Source: Tamarix chinensis | Taxonomy: Eukaryota > Streptophyta > Magnoliopsida > Caryophyllales > Tamaricaceae | Direction: 5' to 3' | Length of the DNA stretch: 64,000 nt | NCBI GenBank assembly: GCA_030549775.1 | Contig: CM060178.1 | Coordinates: 64,780,896 to 64,844,895 of the forward strand | Shown here: piece by piece, positions 11,880-24,999 of the stretch | Layout of the letters: each line of letters opens with the position of its first letter | Position numbering within the stretch: the stretch's first letter is position 1 | Notes under the pieces: model-generated | The model's database searches: none | Told to the model about the DNA's origin: nothing | The model's input: only the letters and a program-made list of their open reading frames with translations | Position numbers and translations under genes: made by a program

Positions 11880-14800
11880 ACAACTTCTATTTGGATTTGA
11901 GGTTAATACTCTACTACTATGTTTACCTCCTTATGACCATTATTAAAATATTTCTATAACAAATATTATTACAAAGCAAACATTTAATCAAGCTATGAAG
12001 TAATCTTTTCTATGAATTATTTTCAAATAATAGACTAATACCATTCTTAAATGACTAAATTTGTTACTCATTTAATTTTGTTGAGGATCAAAAAGTTTAT
12101 TTTTAAATGGTGACAAAAAACATATTATTTCCTTCAAATAATTTATGAATACGATCAATAATATATCATTAATTATAATTTTTTTCTCCCAAATATCATT
12201 ATTGCCTCATTTTATTCTAAGTTATAATAGAAAGATCCCCTACATCATTATCAAATAGAGCATAAGAAAATTAATAATCAACCACAATTACTTAGCCCAT
12301 CATCAAGTCTTGATTATTATTATGTACCAGGCTCAAAATTTATTTAACAAATAGCAAAACAACTACCCTTGGCTTTTTGGAACATTAAAATCTTAGAAGA
12401 TCTACATAGTACATAAAAGCACATTATAAATTTGTTTATTTGTGTTAAAACTTAATGTTTTTCATCACTACCCCTTCCTTATGCTTTTTTTTTGTGGATG
12501 ATGGGGATATTTTTAGTAAATAACGTAGAATAAAGTTTTATTCACCTATAAAATAAAATAATAATTAAGTAACAAAAATAGTAATGAAAATGTAATCATA
12601 TATTAACAGTCTTTAATGTATTAAATAGACTGCATAATATTCATAATGTTTAATAGATAAATTGGTAGGTATAGTTCGACAACTAAGAACAACAATCTTA
12701 AATAATCTTGCAAAACTTTTATCACCATTTAAAATTAGGCACAATATAAAACTAAAATATGTAACATAAGAATATAATTTTTTCCCATGAACTAAGCTAA
12801 AAGGTTAGCACACATTTGGAAGGCATCAAAGATGAGAGTATATAATAGTTTTATACCTCAAAAATTATTATTCGTTACAAGTTTAAAAAACGAGAATCTA
12901 CAAAAAAAATGTATGTTATTATACCTACATGCAAAATGAAAAACACAAATAGTTAATATAGTACCCTATTCATAGAGTTCAATGCCAACAGATTTAGTTT
13001 ACAACATTTAATATTATACCTCAATCACAATAAATTAAGCTCCACATTTGTATATATGACAAACAGGAACAAGAAAATTAAAAATTGTATTAGTGCATAA
13101 AATTATTATTTATATACTTAAAAAGATAAAGGAAATAGTTTAATAACATAAAGGAAATTAGTATGTAAAAATTTGCAAACTGATAATTAATCGATTGTTA
13201 GTAGATGTATATAATTTTCATTATTATGTAAAGGATGCACATCAATTTTTTGAGTAGGTCATTTCAACTGGATGGTTTAACTTCATTTTTGAATTCAATG
13301 GTTCAAATTTGTCGTCTATGTTAACATATTTGACACGATGATAATTGTAACTTTATCTAGTAACAACGACCAAGATATAAGTTGTACAATATTAATCACT
13401 GATATTTCCACGATATGGGTTTGTTCAATAGGGGAGAGGATAAGGAGATGGATTATGGATCATGGATGAATGCATATGATTTAACAACCAATGATCATAG
13501 GCCAATGTCTATCATATTTAAACATTACTGAGGCTCGGGAAGCTTATTTACAAATGAATGATCATTGGCCAAGGCCTAACATGCTATTAATTTATAAATG
13601 GTGATATATAACTTATTATTCCCATCAAAAATTGGTTTTAACACTTACTTACCATTTCAAGGGATCAAAAGTTATATGTTCATCATTTTTGCTTAACAAT
13701 CAATTATAAATCATCCACTATAAATGTTTTCATCCAAATATCATCATTGCATCAATATTATTACTAAGTCATAATTAAAACATCACCTACTTTAATATCA
13801 AATAGACCATAAGAAAATTAATAATCAATCACAATTGTTTCTCATGATCAACTCCTCATTATGATTATGTATAGGGATCAAAATATCTATAACAAATAGT
13901 CCATCATCTACCCTTGGCTTTTTGGCATATTATAATCATATAAGATCTTAATAGTGCAACAAAAAAGCAAGTGTAATTTTTGTTTCAAGTTGTGTTACAG
14001 TGTAATATTTTTCTTCAATACACTTTCCCTTTCTGATAGTTATGTTTGATGAAAGATAGGGATCTTTTCAATAAATAATTTAGAATGATATTTTAGTTAC
14101 AATGTAATATTTGATAGGCAACATGAGCAATAAAAATATGTAGCAAAGTAAAATTTATAACACATCAGTCTCACATTCACTTTATATGTGAGTAACTATT
14201 TATTATATACTAACAATTTATTTACATTAATATCATATTGCTATTTAGTTTTCTATTTATCTAACATCCTTTTCCATTGGGTAGATAGAGAAAAGTTCAA
14301 GATGAAGAAATTGACATCATCAACCATAATCGGAAGAAAAAAAAGATTAAGAGAAGACATATCAACTTATGTGTAACTAAAATTATCAATAGTTTGTTGT
14401 AAATGTTTTTGTTTATATTCAAATATTTGGCATTTATGATAGGTTTATTATAGAACATTCTAATCATGAGCAATTTATTATAGGCTTTGTTCTATTAAAG
14501 ACACGGATTATATAACAGACAATATCTTATGTGGAAGATAAGTGTGTGTACTCCAATTTACTATGTTAACACAGTAGTTTACAATAAATGACATATAAAT
14601 TTTTTTTATCAAGTTTTTACATTTCATATCCGTCTGATACCATGATCAACAACTAATTTCTTTCTTTTTCTTTCATAGCATTATCATTGCATTTAATTAT
14701 GTATACATATTAGGCTTATTGTGTTATTAATCATAAATGGTCATACATTATCGAAAAGTAAAAAACAAGTAATATGTAATCAGTTTCACAACAAAAATTC

Positions 14801-16480
14801 CAATTCAAATTTTAATTTTAGAATTTTCATTAAAGTACTTTATTTGTTTTACTTATTGCAAATTAGGGAACCATAAATATACACATATTTAGTATTAATT
14901 AATATCATATTAACAAATACTTAACAAGATTTATGTTGAATATATTATATAGTTGTAGAAATATAATAAAATAAATTATGTCTTTGTTTTGTGGTATAAA
15001 ACAACTATAAAGTTTTAATAAACTATCGAGTATTACCTCACTAACAAGAAATAAATTATATTAAATTGATACTTAAAAAATTTTCATAACATTTAGTACA
15101 TCTGAGTAATAAAAAAAATTGACACAGGAAATTTTTTATTAACTTATAACTATTATAGATAATAGATGAGGATCTATCTTCAAACAACATCTGTTTACTT
15201 ACATATATAATAAAATTTGAAATAATGGCTAATATAATAAAAATAAGAAAAAATTCTTTTACCATTTAGAATACACAAACAGTTATCACATTTTATAAAT
15301 GTAGGAAAATTAAACTGTCAAATATTACACATATAGTAAATTTGACAAAGTAGAGACAAATAAATTACAACTAACAAGTTAGTTTAAAAGTTTCCTTGAT
15401 ATCTTAATTTAAACATTTGCCCCCTTGAAATTTGTTTCAACCCTTTTGGCCATGAATATAAGTTGACATACTTTTGACCAACATGTTCAATAGTTTTTTT
15501 GGACAGTTCTAGTTGAGCAACTAGCAACAACAATCCTCAATATTTTAAAACTATTCTCAGCATTTAAAATCTAACATAACTCTAAATGAAGTATGCATTC
15601 TAATAATACAATAATTTTCTTAAGATGAAAGCATTAGTAGACATTTGGTAGGTCATCACACAAAAAGCCTATATGATACTATTATACCTCAAAGCTGTCA
15701 ATTTTCAAGACCATAATCTATAGACAAGAAATGTATGTGTTTCTACCTACATCTAGAATAAACCACTATTAATTAACATAAATTCTTAGTTATAGAAAAT
15801 CATAAGATAATAAGTTATGTTTAGAAAATATAAAATGATACCTCAGGCACCATGCATTAAGGTTGTAATTTGTATATACCACCAATAGTCACATGAAAAC
15901 CAAAGAATGTATTAATTTATAATATTTCTACATATATATTGTAATACATAGAGTAAATTGTTAAACAAAAAAGTGGAAATTAGAAATCAAAATATGGAAA
16001 CTATTAATTATTCAATTTTTGGTAGATGTATAAAAGTGTTATCATTAGGTTAAGGTAATAAGTTGATTTATACAAATAAGTCATTGCAATAAGAATTTCT
16101 TAACTGCAAAAAAATAATATTATGTTTTACTAGTAAAAACCTATTTGTTAAAATTTAAACATACTAATTATTTTGTACCATTTTCTATAGACACATCAGA
16201 TCTAGAGTAAAAGAAATATAATTTAGGACACCAAAAATATGTATGCTAATTTTTCATAAGATATTCTGAATAAATTGATCTTATTTGAATAATAAAATCT
16301 TTTATATATCAGTGTATCTTCTTCACAGAAAATTGTATATATATATATACATGTACTATAAGTCTGAAGTCATGTCAAAAACCAAAATTCTAAATGATAG
16401 ATTCTACATGAAAATGAAAACACTTCCAATTAATTTCAACGCAGGTTTGTTTGAAGATAGATCCTTCTCTATTTAATTTA
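11880..16480. repeat. Diverged direct duplication downstream of the RPA1 relic
   Basis: Two long AT-rich segments occur twice in the same order. About 12070-12535 matches 13605-14085 (shared 'cccttggctttttgg' and 'ataagaaaattaataatcaa'). About 12650-13215 matches 15490-16060 (shared 'caacaatc', 'atacctca' and 'gtagatgtat'). The second copy is split by about 1.4 kb (14.1-15.45 kb), which holds a member of the repeat found in tandem at 23.8-24.8 kb. No protein is recognisable; small frames at 14188-14376 and 15056-15265 look incidental. Confidence 0.6.
14700..15050. repeat. Dispersed AT-rich repeat, copy 1 of 3
   Basis: It shares 'attgcaaattag', 'atttatgttgaatat' and 'gtggtataaa' in order with two copies at about 23775-24120 and 24360-24700. 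Class unknown. Confidence 0.5.
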
Positions 16481-16519
16481 TTTCATAACATTTAATTTCA
16501 ACATAGATTTTAAACATGA

Positions 16520-17435
16520 TTGTGTGAAATTGTGGTGGTTTCAAAATTGGCCGCGGTTAACTTCAAGAATTTCTCCTTCGTGGATGCTTATTGCAACCAC
16601 ATTAAATCTTTAGTAAATAGACTTGCATTTGTGGATGCTCCAATTACTAATAGTTGTCTAGTATTTAAGCTAATTGGGAATTTAATAGATGCATATGTTG
16701 AGACTGTTGACTACATTCATAACGAAGATCCTTTGCCTCTTTTTAAGAACGTTCATTCTCACATTAAATTGGAAGGGAAAATGATAAAGAATAGAGCCAC
16801 TAAGGAGGTGGGTGGTTTAGCGGCAATGCTTTCCATTGCAGGCAGCAACTAGCCATCGGAGTAGACAACAACTACGCCTTCTAAAGCTAAAATTATTCCC
16901 CTTCTTCTTCAGGCCAAAAAAATAATAAAAATAAGAAGAAAAATAATGGGAAGGGTAGTAACAACCACAGAAACAACTAATGTGGTGGTGGACATAATTA
17001 TGGGGATAGTGGGAGAAACCAACAACTTCAGCAATAGTGGTAGCCATAGCCAATCGTCATACAACCATCATTTTAGTGTACTCCATATGGTCAATGGGTT
17101 TAATGGCCTTATCCACCTTACCCATACCCTATGGCCTAATGCAGCAACATGCCCATCCACAGCAAGGTCATCCAGCATTCTTGGGCCAAGGCCCCAACAA
17201 GCCTATAATGCATCTTTTACACCTCCTTCTGTTAGATATGCTCTAATAGATATTAATGCAACCACGCATATACTTACCATATCTTAACCAAATGCAAATT
17301 GGTATATGGACACTAGTGCTACATCTCATGTGACCTGAACCAACATACACTCTCATATTATTTTAATTTGAGCAAAAGTAATCATAACATTATTTTTGGT
17401 AATGGGCACTTAATGCCAATTGAAGGTTATAGAAA
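16520..17435 (+). pseudogene. Ty1/copia gag and protease remnant (5' part of split element)
   Basis: The frame at 16520-16852 fits the copia gag (UBN2-type) region: AYCNHIKSLVNRLAFVDAPI, then DPLPLF, then a KLEGK segment. After a stop come Gln/His/Pro-rich linker sequence and WYMDTSATSHVT near 17303-17338. This is the protease active-site region with Ser in place of the usual Gly of the Asp-Thr-Gly triad. Frameshifts and stops break the frame. The reading continues conceptually at 21796 after removal of the CACTA derivative inserted at 17436. No LTR could be assigned. Confidence 0.75.
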
Positions 17436-17449
17436 CACTACCCCAAGAA

Positions 17450-18050
17450 GGGGCTTTAATAACAGTTATTTAATACTATTAATAACGGTTTTGAACCGTT
17501 ATTGAATCACCCGTTATTAAATCTTTAATAATAGTTCATAACTATCATAAAAAATATATAAAAACCCGTGAATATGTGCGTAAACTTAATATTTAATAAA
17601 GGTTTTCAATTAAAAGCCGTTGTTAAAAAAAGGTTTTAATAACCGTTCCTCAGTTAAGCCATTGTTAAATTTTTTTTTCAATAATGGTTTTCAAGTAAAA
17701 AACCGTTGTGGAAAACTAGGTTTTAATAATGGTTATTACAAAAACCATTGTTGAAACATAATCAAAATAGGGTTTCAATCATTGATTATGTATTTATTAA
17801 ACCCTAATACGTATTAAGTGAGCATAAATTTGAGATTAAATACATATTTTTAATAATGGTTCTTAATGATAACCGTTATTAAAACTTATGTTTTAACAAC
17901 GGTTTTCATCTCTATCATCCAATTAAGGTTTCTCAAATTGATTATACATTTATTAAACCCTAATACGTATTAAATGAGTATAAATTTAGATGAAATACAT
18001 GGTTTTAATAAAAGTTATTAATAAGAAACTTTATTAAAACTATAATTTTT
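17450..18050. repeat. Left subterminal repeats of the CACTA derivative
   Basis: Repeated AATAACGGTT/AACCGTTATT-type units in both orientations, many with CG to TG changes (AATAATGGTT). Confidence 0.8.
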
Positions 18051-18389
18051 TTAATGTTTTTGTTGTTTTGTTCCTACCCACATACACGGTTGTATGTTCA
18101 AATAATTACCAAATCTATATTATAAAATAACATCAATTCATAGCAAATATGCAATCATACCATAATTTCAATCAATATCTAATTTGTATGCATGTCTTAA
18201 TACATCGGACATATTCAGGAATCAAAATTAGTAGGCATACCACAACTTGGTAGCTCTACACTCCAAAGTAAAAAGTTCATAGATCTAGCCTAGAAGACCG
18301 AAAGACGTAGATGAAATACACACCTAAACATGCATGTAGAATATATAAATACCTACCTAATACCGAATGAATGAGTGCACATTCCCATT

Positions 18390-18488
18390 GGTCTCTAACT
18401 TCATCAATTTCATCAACATTGTATTGTTGGCCTCGTGCATAGTCATCGGTGAAAAACTACAACGTCCAAGTTTCAATTAATATACAGT

Positions 18489-18528
<40 letters not shown>

Positions 18529-20040
18529 ATGATTTATTAATGGAAAAATATTGAAAAGCAAACATATATTGCTTGGATCTATGTTGACCGATCTATTCTG
18601 GACTATCAAATATATTGCTCTACATACATAGTATCTACAATCATCGTTGTTTTGCTATTTTGGACACTATAAAATGAATTTAGTTAGCTCTCTAACTATT
18701 ATATATTAATTTGAATTAAAAGAAAATACAAAATAGTTGTGTTCCTACTTACCATGACAGGCTCATATTGAAGATTTTTTGGGTTTGGGACACCATTCCC
18801 ACCTCTCCTTTGATATACCATCCATAGTGCCCTAATAAATAGAGTTGGATACATAATATTGTAAGTATATATACCTCAAATAATGAAAGTAGAATATATG
18901 TATAAATAAGCTAATGAAATAAGAAGTGAAAAGTATACTAACATGTCGATAAATTCCTTCCCACCATGATGAGCCACCTCAAAAGGCACTTCATAGGTTC
19001 GAAGGGAATCAAACACATAGACTTTATTAAGATCAGGTCAGATGGCGTAAAAAACCTAATGTTTATTTGTGAGGTGAGGAATGAGATAGAGCTTGTTATG
19101 TCCCTCAATCAAAATGTGATCCGCTAAATAGCTTATGTGCTTACCCTCTCTTATTTTACTTTAATTAGCTATGTAGTATGGGCACACAAACATAATAAAG
19201 GACATCATTCCCTCCATCGCAACACAACTAGCTACCAACCTATGGACGATAATAACAATGCATATTTGCTAATAACTAATAACTTATATAAGAGGTCATA
19301 AAAATTTCAATTGTAGAAGAGTAGTAAAATATCAAATATGAAATAATACTTGTGTGACATAGATGGTGACACTTATGGTTGACATCCATTCCTGATTATA
19401 AATTTCTCTTATGTCAACCGTCGATACCATATAAGTAGCATCACCCCTCCCAACATACTCAAGACGATAATCAATGAAAATATAATTATCCCTGAGGTAG
19501 TTTTGGGCATAAAAATATAATAAAGCTATTGCTAGTGGAGGTTGGATTTTCTCTAAAGAATGAATCTTTTGTGGGGCAACTAATTTTTCAGACGTAGCTC
19601 TCTTTGCTTAAGTAGCGCCCACTTTTGTGTTACTTGTTCTACTAGTACCTGTCTTGGTTTTACTAGAAGGAACATTCTTCTTTTTTATTCCTTTTTTGAT
19701 TCCTTAATTGATAATAATAAACAAAATATGTATTGAGCATATAAATATGAAAAGGGTATAAATAGTGTAACTACTAAACAAGGTCTAATAAAGATGTCGA
19801 ATATCAATACCTATTCAGTAGTGAGACGTATATGATCAACAAGCTAAGGCACGAAGCTTCCATGAGCTTCTAGCACTATGGCTGCCTCATCGCCCTCTTT
19901 ATAACAAGGAAAGGGCGCACTTGTAATGATTGGAGTGTCAATACTCGCTGGCCTTATATTTAGGGCTAAATTGTACCCATAGACTATTTGCATTTGGGTA
20001 CTGTGACTGATGCGGGCCCTTCCTTTCACCAAAGAGTTGA
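18390..20040 (-). pseudogene. Ulp1/C48 protease-like gene remnant in the CACTA derivative
   Basis: Its exons line up with the second gene of the large CACTA. The Cys exon near 18580-18660 reads N-D-D-C-R-Y-Y-V-C, so the Gly after the catalytic Cys is Arg, and a stop precedes it. The exon at 19844-20032 gives ISHSTQMQIVYGYNLAL and CYKEGDEAAIVLEAHGSFVP, nearly identical to the counterpart at 54240-54420. The His/Asp exon lies near 18960-19120. It is a pseudogene, as expected in a non-autonomous copy. Confidence 0.72.
18491..18527. repeat. GT microsatellite
   Basis: An uninterrupted GT run inside the CACTA derivative. The large copy lacks it at the matching place (near 52890-52910). Confidence 0.9.
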
Positions 20041-20390
20041 AAGGTCATTTGCTAACAAGCCACATTTATGCAAACCCTAGACAAAAATATTAGACATTAT
20101 TAATTATTTATTACACCGAATACATTTAATAGCAATTTATAGTTTGTATCGATCAAGGTTTTCATCCCAACTCGACTAATTCTCCTTTATTCCTCATGTC
20201 TGTGATGATTCTCATAATTGTAGGTTATCTTTTCCCTTCTTCATCATTACTATCCCTATCAATTTTTTTCTTGGTCATATCTCCACAAAAAATCAATAAA
20301 TAAATTATTTTAGAATAAAAACTAACCCTAAACCTCATAAGATAATGATCCTAAACCTATCAACCTATAATTAAACCCTAATAAATCCTT

Positions 20391-20560
<170 letters not shown>

Positions 20561-20769
20561 TGCACAATTATTTCTCTCCATTTAATTATTCACTTGTATA
20601 TATTACTTATTCTCTATATCTATTTAATCCTCATCAAATAACAATCATTAACATATGCATCTCTAATTGAAATTTTCATTGAATGATGTGCATATGTAAA
20701 ATATATTTTTATTTCATTATATGATATTTCCTATATCTTATAGCTACTGTCCTATACTTATTAATGAAA

Positions 20770-20770
<1 letters not shown>

Positions 20771-20803
<33 letters not shown>

Positions 20804-20890
20804 ACTTTTTATGAGTGAAAATGTATATAATTCTACACTCTTATGCATGTTATATATATGTGTGTGGGTGTGTGTAAGTGTGTGTAAATG
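20771..20890. repeat. GT-rich microsatellites
   Basis: A GT run (about 20771-20800) and a second interrupted TG run (about 20858-20886) sit in the CACTA derivative. Confidence 0.85.
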
Positions 20891-21042
20891 TCTCATCCAA
20901 CACATGCATTTATTAATATATAATGGTAACGCAACAAATTCAACAACTAATAACAACATTTTTCACCAACACATTCAATAGTACATTTTTGAACAACAAA
21001 CCGCAATTTTTCAATAACAAACAAACACAACCCTGTAGCAAC

Positions 21043-21043
21043 A

Positions 21044-21116
<73 letters not shown>

Positions 21117-21160
21117 ATGTATGTATGTATTTATGTATGTATGTATGCATGTATATATAT
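21043..21160. repeat. Long AT microsatellite with TATG tail
   Basis: A run of AT repeats with a TATG tail. The large CACTA has an AT run at the homologous place (61335-61387), so the repeat predates their separation. Confidence 0.92.
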
Positions 21161-21529
21161 AAGTAGAGAAAAAGCTATGAGCGAAAGAACAAACACATAT
21201 GTAAAGGGAGCGGTAGCAAGCAAGAAACTAGTGGCAAGCAAGTTGAGAGCGGCAACGACCTCCAAACATGGCGGAGGATGAATGTACAAGTGTTGGCTAG
21301 GTTCGGAACAATGACAGCACACACATGCAAAGCCGACAATGGAAGAGGGGTGATGGAGAGTTGGCGGTGAGAGGGTTTCCCTTACTTGAGAGGAGCCGGA
21401 ATGGTGGTGCACGATGTGGTGGTGTGAGGGTTTGCAAGGAGAAGGAGAGTAAGAGAGGGAAGGTGTAAAGAGTATGAAATTTTTGGCAAGAAATAAAATT
21501 GAAAGAAAGAAAAGGTGTATTTTGGGGTT

Positions 21530-21795
21530 TTAATATAAAACATCTTTTAATAAAAATTATCCTAGAAACCGTTATTAAAATTTTGACAACGGTGCTTATA
21601 TGAACCATTGTTAAAATATCTTTTAATAATGGTTTTACTTGAACCATTATTAAAACATTCATGTAATTTTTAACGTTGCCCTTTTAATGACAATTTTTAA
21701 TTATAATCGTTATCAAAAATATCTCATGCATTAATTTTCATGTATTTGACAACAGTTTTCGAACCACCGTTATTAATGTCTGGTTATTATTTCCA
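21530..21795. repeat. Right subterminal repeats of the CACTA derivative
   Basis: Repeats of the AATAACGGTT family, then 'gaaccaccgttattaatgt', which is also found just inside the right end of the 10-kb element at 61978-61996. Confidence 0.8.
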
Positions 21796-23565
21796 TTGAA
21801 CTTAAACAATGTCTTGCATACACCAAAGCTCATTAAAAACCTTAATTATGTACCACTAACAATTTGGTTTCTGTTGATCTTAACCCATTTAGATTTTTTG
21901 TGAAGGATTTACATATAGGGACCAAGATACTGAGGTGTGATAGAATAGGGGACCTCTACCCACTCTCCACCACTAATTAGTCAACCTCTTCAAATTTTCT
22001 TTCATCTTTTACAGCTATTTCTTCTTATTTGTGGCATAGTCATTTAGGCCATCCGGGATATCACATTCTAAGCTCTCTTCGTGGAAAAAATTTTGTTATC
22101 GCAATAAGGCCAAACGATCATTTTCTTCTTCTTGTCCTTTGGGAACACATTAAATTACCTCTTTATAATTATATGTCATTTACTACTTTTCCTTTTGATA
22201 TAACTCATAGTGATCTTTAGACATTGCATGTAGGTAGATCTAATGGTCATTGTTACTATGTTCTATTTCTTGATGGATTTAACAAATTTATATGGAGTTT
22301 TCTTATCTCAAAGAAATTCTAGGTTTACTCTATTTTTACCACATTTCATGCTTATGTAAAAACTCAATTCAAAAGGAACATTAAAAACTTCCAATGTGAC
22401 AATGGTAAAGAATATGATAATGGTCCATTTCAAAAGTTTTTTAAAACTAATGGAATGTAATTTCTCTTTTCTTATCCTCATACATCTTCTCAAAATGGAA
22501 AGGCGAAATGGAACCTTCACTTAATAAATAATATTGTTAGAACCTTACTGCATGTGCCTCGATTCCACCATCATTTTGGAATCTTGCTCTTGAAATGGCC
22601 ATATATCTTCTAAACATTCTTCCAACCAGAGTATTAAGATACATTTCTCCTATACAAATTCTCTATCAAAAAGATTATTCCTATTCTCGTATTAGAGTCT
22701 TTTGTTGTTTATGTTTTCCCCTATTTTCTTCTACCACCATTAAGAAATTACAAGAAGGGTTTACTCCTTGTGTTTTCCTTCGATATCCTCCTGACCATAG
22801 AGGCTAAAAATTTTCATTACCTGACATGTGATATTTGATGAAACATAATTTTCATTCTCAAAATTTCATACATGTCAATCTTATACATATGATTTTCTAG
22901 ATCATGAAACATCTCCTTCTCTTCTCTATCAAATGCATTAGGTAGCCTTAAAAACCATGATAAATCAATCCACAAATCATTTTTCCTCCTTATTGGGCCT
23001 TAAAGAGCGACCCAATCCAATTCCTCCCTTATTGTCAAGTTCTTGCTACACCCCACTACTTCTAACGAGGGCTCCACTAGCCCAACCTAATGCACTCCAA
23101 CATACTTTCCCTCACCTCCACATCCCACCACATTTATGACCCAAAAACCAACTAGTAGACCATGAACCTCTAATCCCATGCTACATTATGTGACCACATG
23201 AGCCCAAAATGGCATATTTAAACCCAACTAGAAAATACACAACCAATTTGAACACTAAGACCACCATACCCATATCTCTTTTACCTAAAAATCCCGTAGG
23301 TGCTCTTTGTGATCCGAATTGGGAAAATTCCATGATGGATGAATATAATGCTCTAATTAAAAATAAGACATGGGAGTTTGTACCACATCCTGCTGATGTA
23401 AATGTTATTCAATCTATGTGTATTTTTCATCATACAAGAAAAGCTTATGGTTCTTTTAAGTGGCATAAATCCCATCTTATAGGTGATGTCAAGTCTCAAA
23501 AAATGAGAGCCAACTATGATGAAACGTTTAGCCTAGTTGTTAAAATTTATTTTATGATCTTCTAA
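21796..23565 (+). pseudogene. Ty1/copia integrase and reverse transcriptase remnant (3' part)
   Basis: The reading resumes with PLNLNNVLHTPKLIKNL at 21793-21843, joining the gag/protease part across the CACTA. Then come WHSHLGHPGYHILSSL (GAG-pre-integrase), a decayed integrase core (CDNGKEY near 22398-22415, then TSSQNGKAK), and the start of the copia reverse transcriptase at 23209-23565 (DPNWENSMMDEYNALIKNKT, later DETFSLVV). Many stops and frameshifts. The catalytic YVDD part, RNase H and LTR are absent. Confidence 0.82.
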
Positions 23566-23769
23566 ATTATAACCCACTCTTTCCCGCCCCAGTGCCAAAA
23601 TTGAATATAGAAGGGTTGCAAATGTTGGATCTGATACTGGCTGGATCAAGAATATTCTTTTGGAGCTATATTTTCCGATCTAGAAAACAATGTTGGTGTA
23701 TTGTGATAATGTGAGTGCGATTTACTTACCATGATGTGTATTTTATAACATAAATTTATTACATTTTTT

Positions 23770-24780
23770 TGTTTAATTACATTTTATTTGCAGGAATTTA
23801 TTAAGTTTAACTCTTATCATTATGTGTATTTTATACTATAAAGTTATTAATCATTTCCTATTATATTGATACTAAATTGAAATTTTATTTTTGGTAAGTA
23901 CAATTAATTATTTAATTTATTTTACATATTGCAAATTAGTGAGTCTTAATTAAACCTCAAGGTTATCTCTTATTAATTTAATATGAATTTTACTTAACTA
24001 AATTTATGTTGAATATCTTTTTATGCTGGTGAAATTTAATAAAATTAAATATGACTATGGTGTGTGGTATAAAGAAATTAATATACAATTTATATTTAGT
24101 AATATTTATTAACTACTTATTAAAAGTTATAATATTTTTAAATTTATATAAATTTATGGGAACATTATGAGAAATATAATTTTATTATAATGATTCTTAA
24201 ACAATATTTGTAAAGATTAGTACATTAATTCAATAATATATAATTACAAAATTAATTTGGGAAGATTATTGGAAATATTTTATTTTCAATTTTCCATTAT
24301 ATTAACAATATATCATACCTTTATTTATAAGAAATGTCTTCTTAATTACATTTTTCTTTTAGTTCATTTTATTTTGTAGGAAATTATTAAAATAAACTAT
24401 CATCAAGATGTGTGGTGTATACTATAAAAATATTAATCATTTGTTATTATATTCATACTCAAATAAAATTTTAATTGAGGAATATAAATTAAATTACTTA
24501 ATTAGTTTTCTTATTACAAGTGAAAGGACATTAAGTATACAAAAAATTTAGTAATTATTAATTGCACTTTAATTTGACTTTAGCACATTTATGTTTAATA
24601 TATTTTCATGTTGCGAGAATTTTATAAAATAAAGTATGGCTTTGATTTGTGGTATAAAGAAATTAATATAAAAAATATTACCTAAATATAAAAAACTAAT
24701 GTCATTTTATTACATTGATACTTAAACAATATTTTTAAAGTGTATTACATGTAATCACTAATATAAAATATAAGTATATG
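23770..24780. repeat. Tandem pair of AT-rich repeat, copies 2 and 3
   Basis: About 23775-24330 and 24360-24780 share order and sequence (starting 'atttta/tttttgcaggaa', then 'tactataaa(g/a)', 'attaatcatt', 'gtggtataaagaaattaata'), spaced about 580 bases. The third relative is at 14.7-15.05 kb. No coding potential. Confidence 0.6.
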
Positions 24781-24936
24781 GTGATGTAATGATTAAAACT
24801 TAGTTTCACATTGTATGGTATTGTATATGATTAATTTTGATATTATATAATATAAAACATATTGGAAGCTTCCATTTTACATTAGTTTAGAATAGTTCAT
24901 TGTGTTATAAAAAAAACATTGTCATATATTTCTTTC

Positions 24937-24940
24937 TACA

Positions 24941-24975
<35 letters not shown>

Positions 24976-24998
24976 TGTATGTATGTATGTATGTATGT
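24937..24998. repeat. ATGT tetranucleotide microsatellite
   Basis: About 15 perfect GTAT/ATGT units. It produces the Met-Tyr-Val-Cys repeat at the start of the frame at 24947-25228, which I regard as spurious. Confidence 0.95.
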
Positions 24999-24999
24999 T

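Noticed and set aside
16946..17287. 113-codon frame as an independent gene
   Set aside because: It is the frame-shifted linker between copia gag and protease in the split relic.
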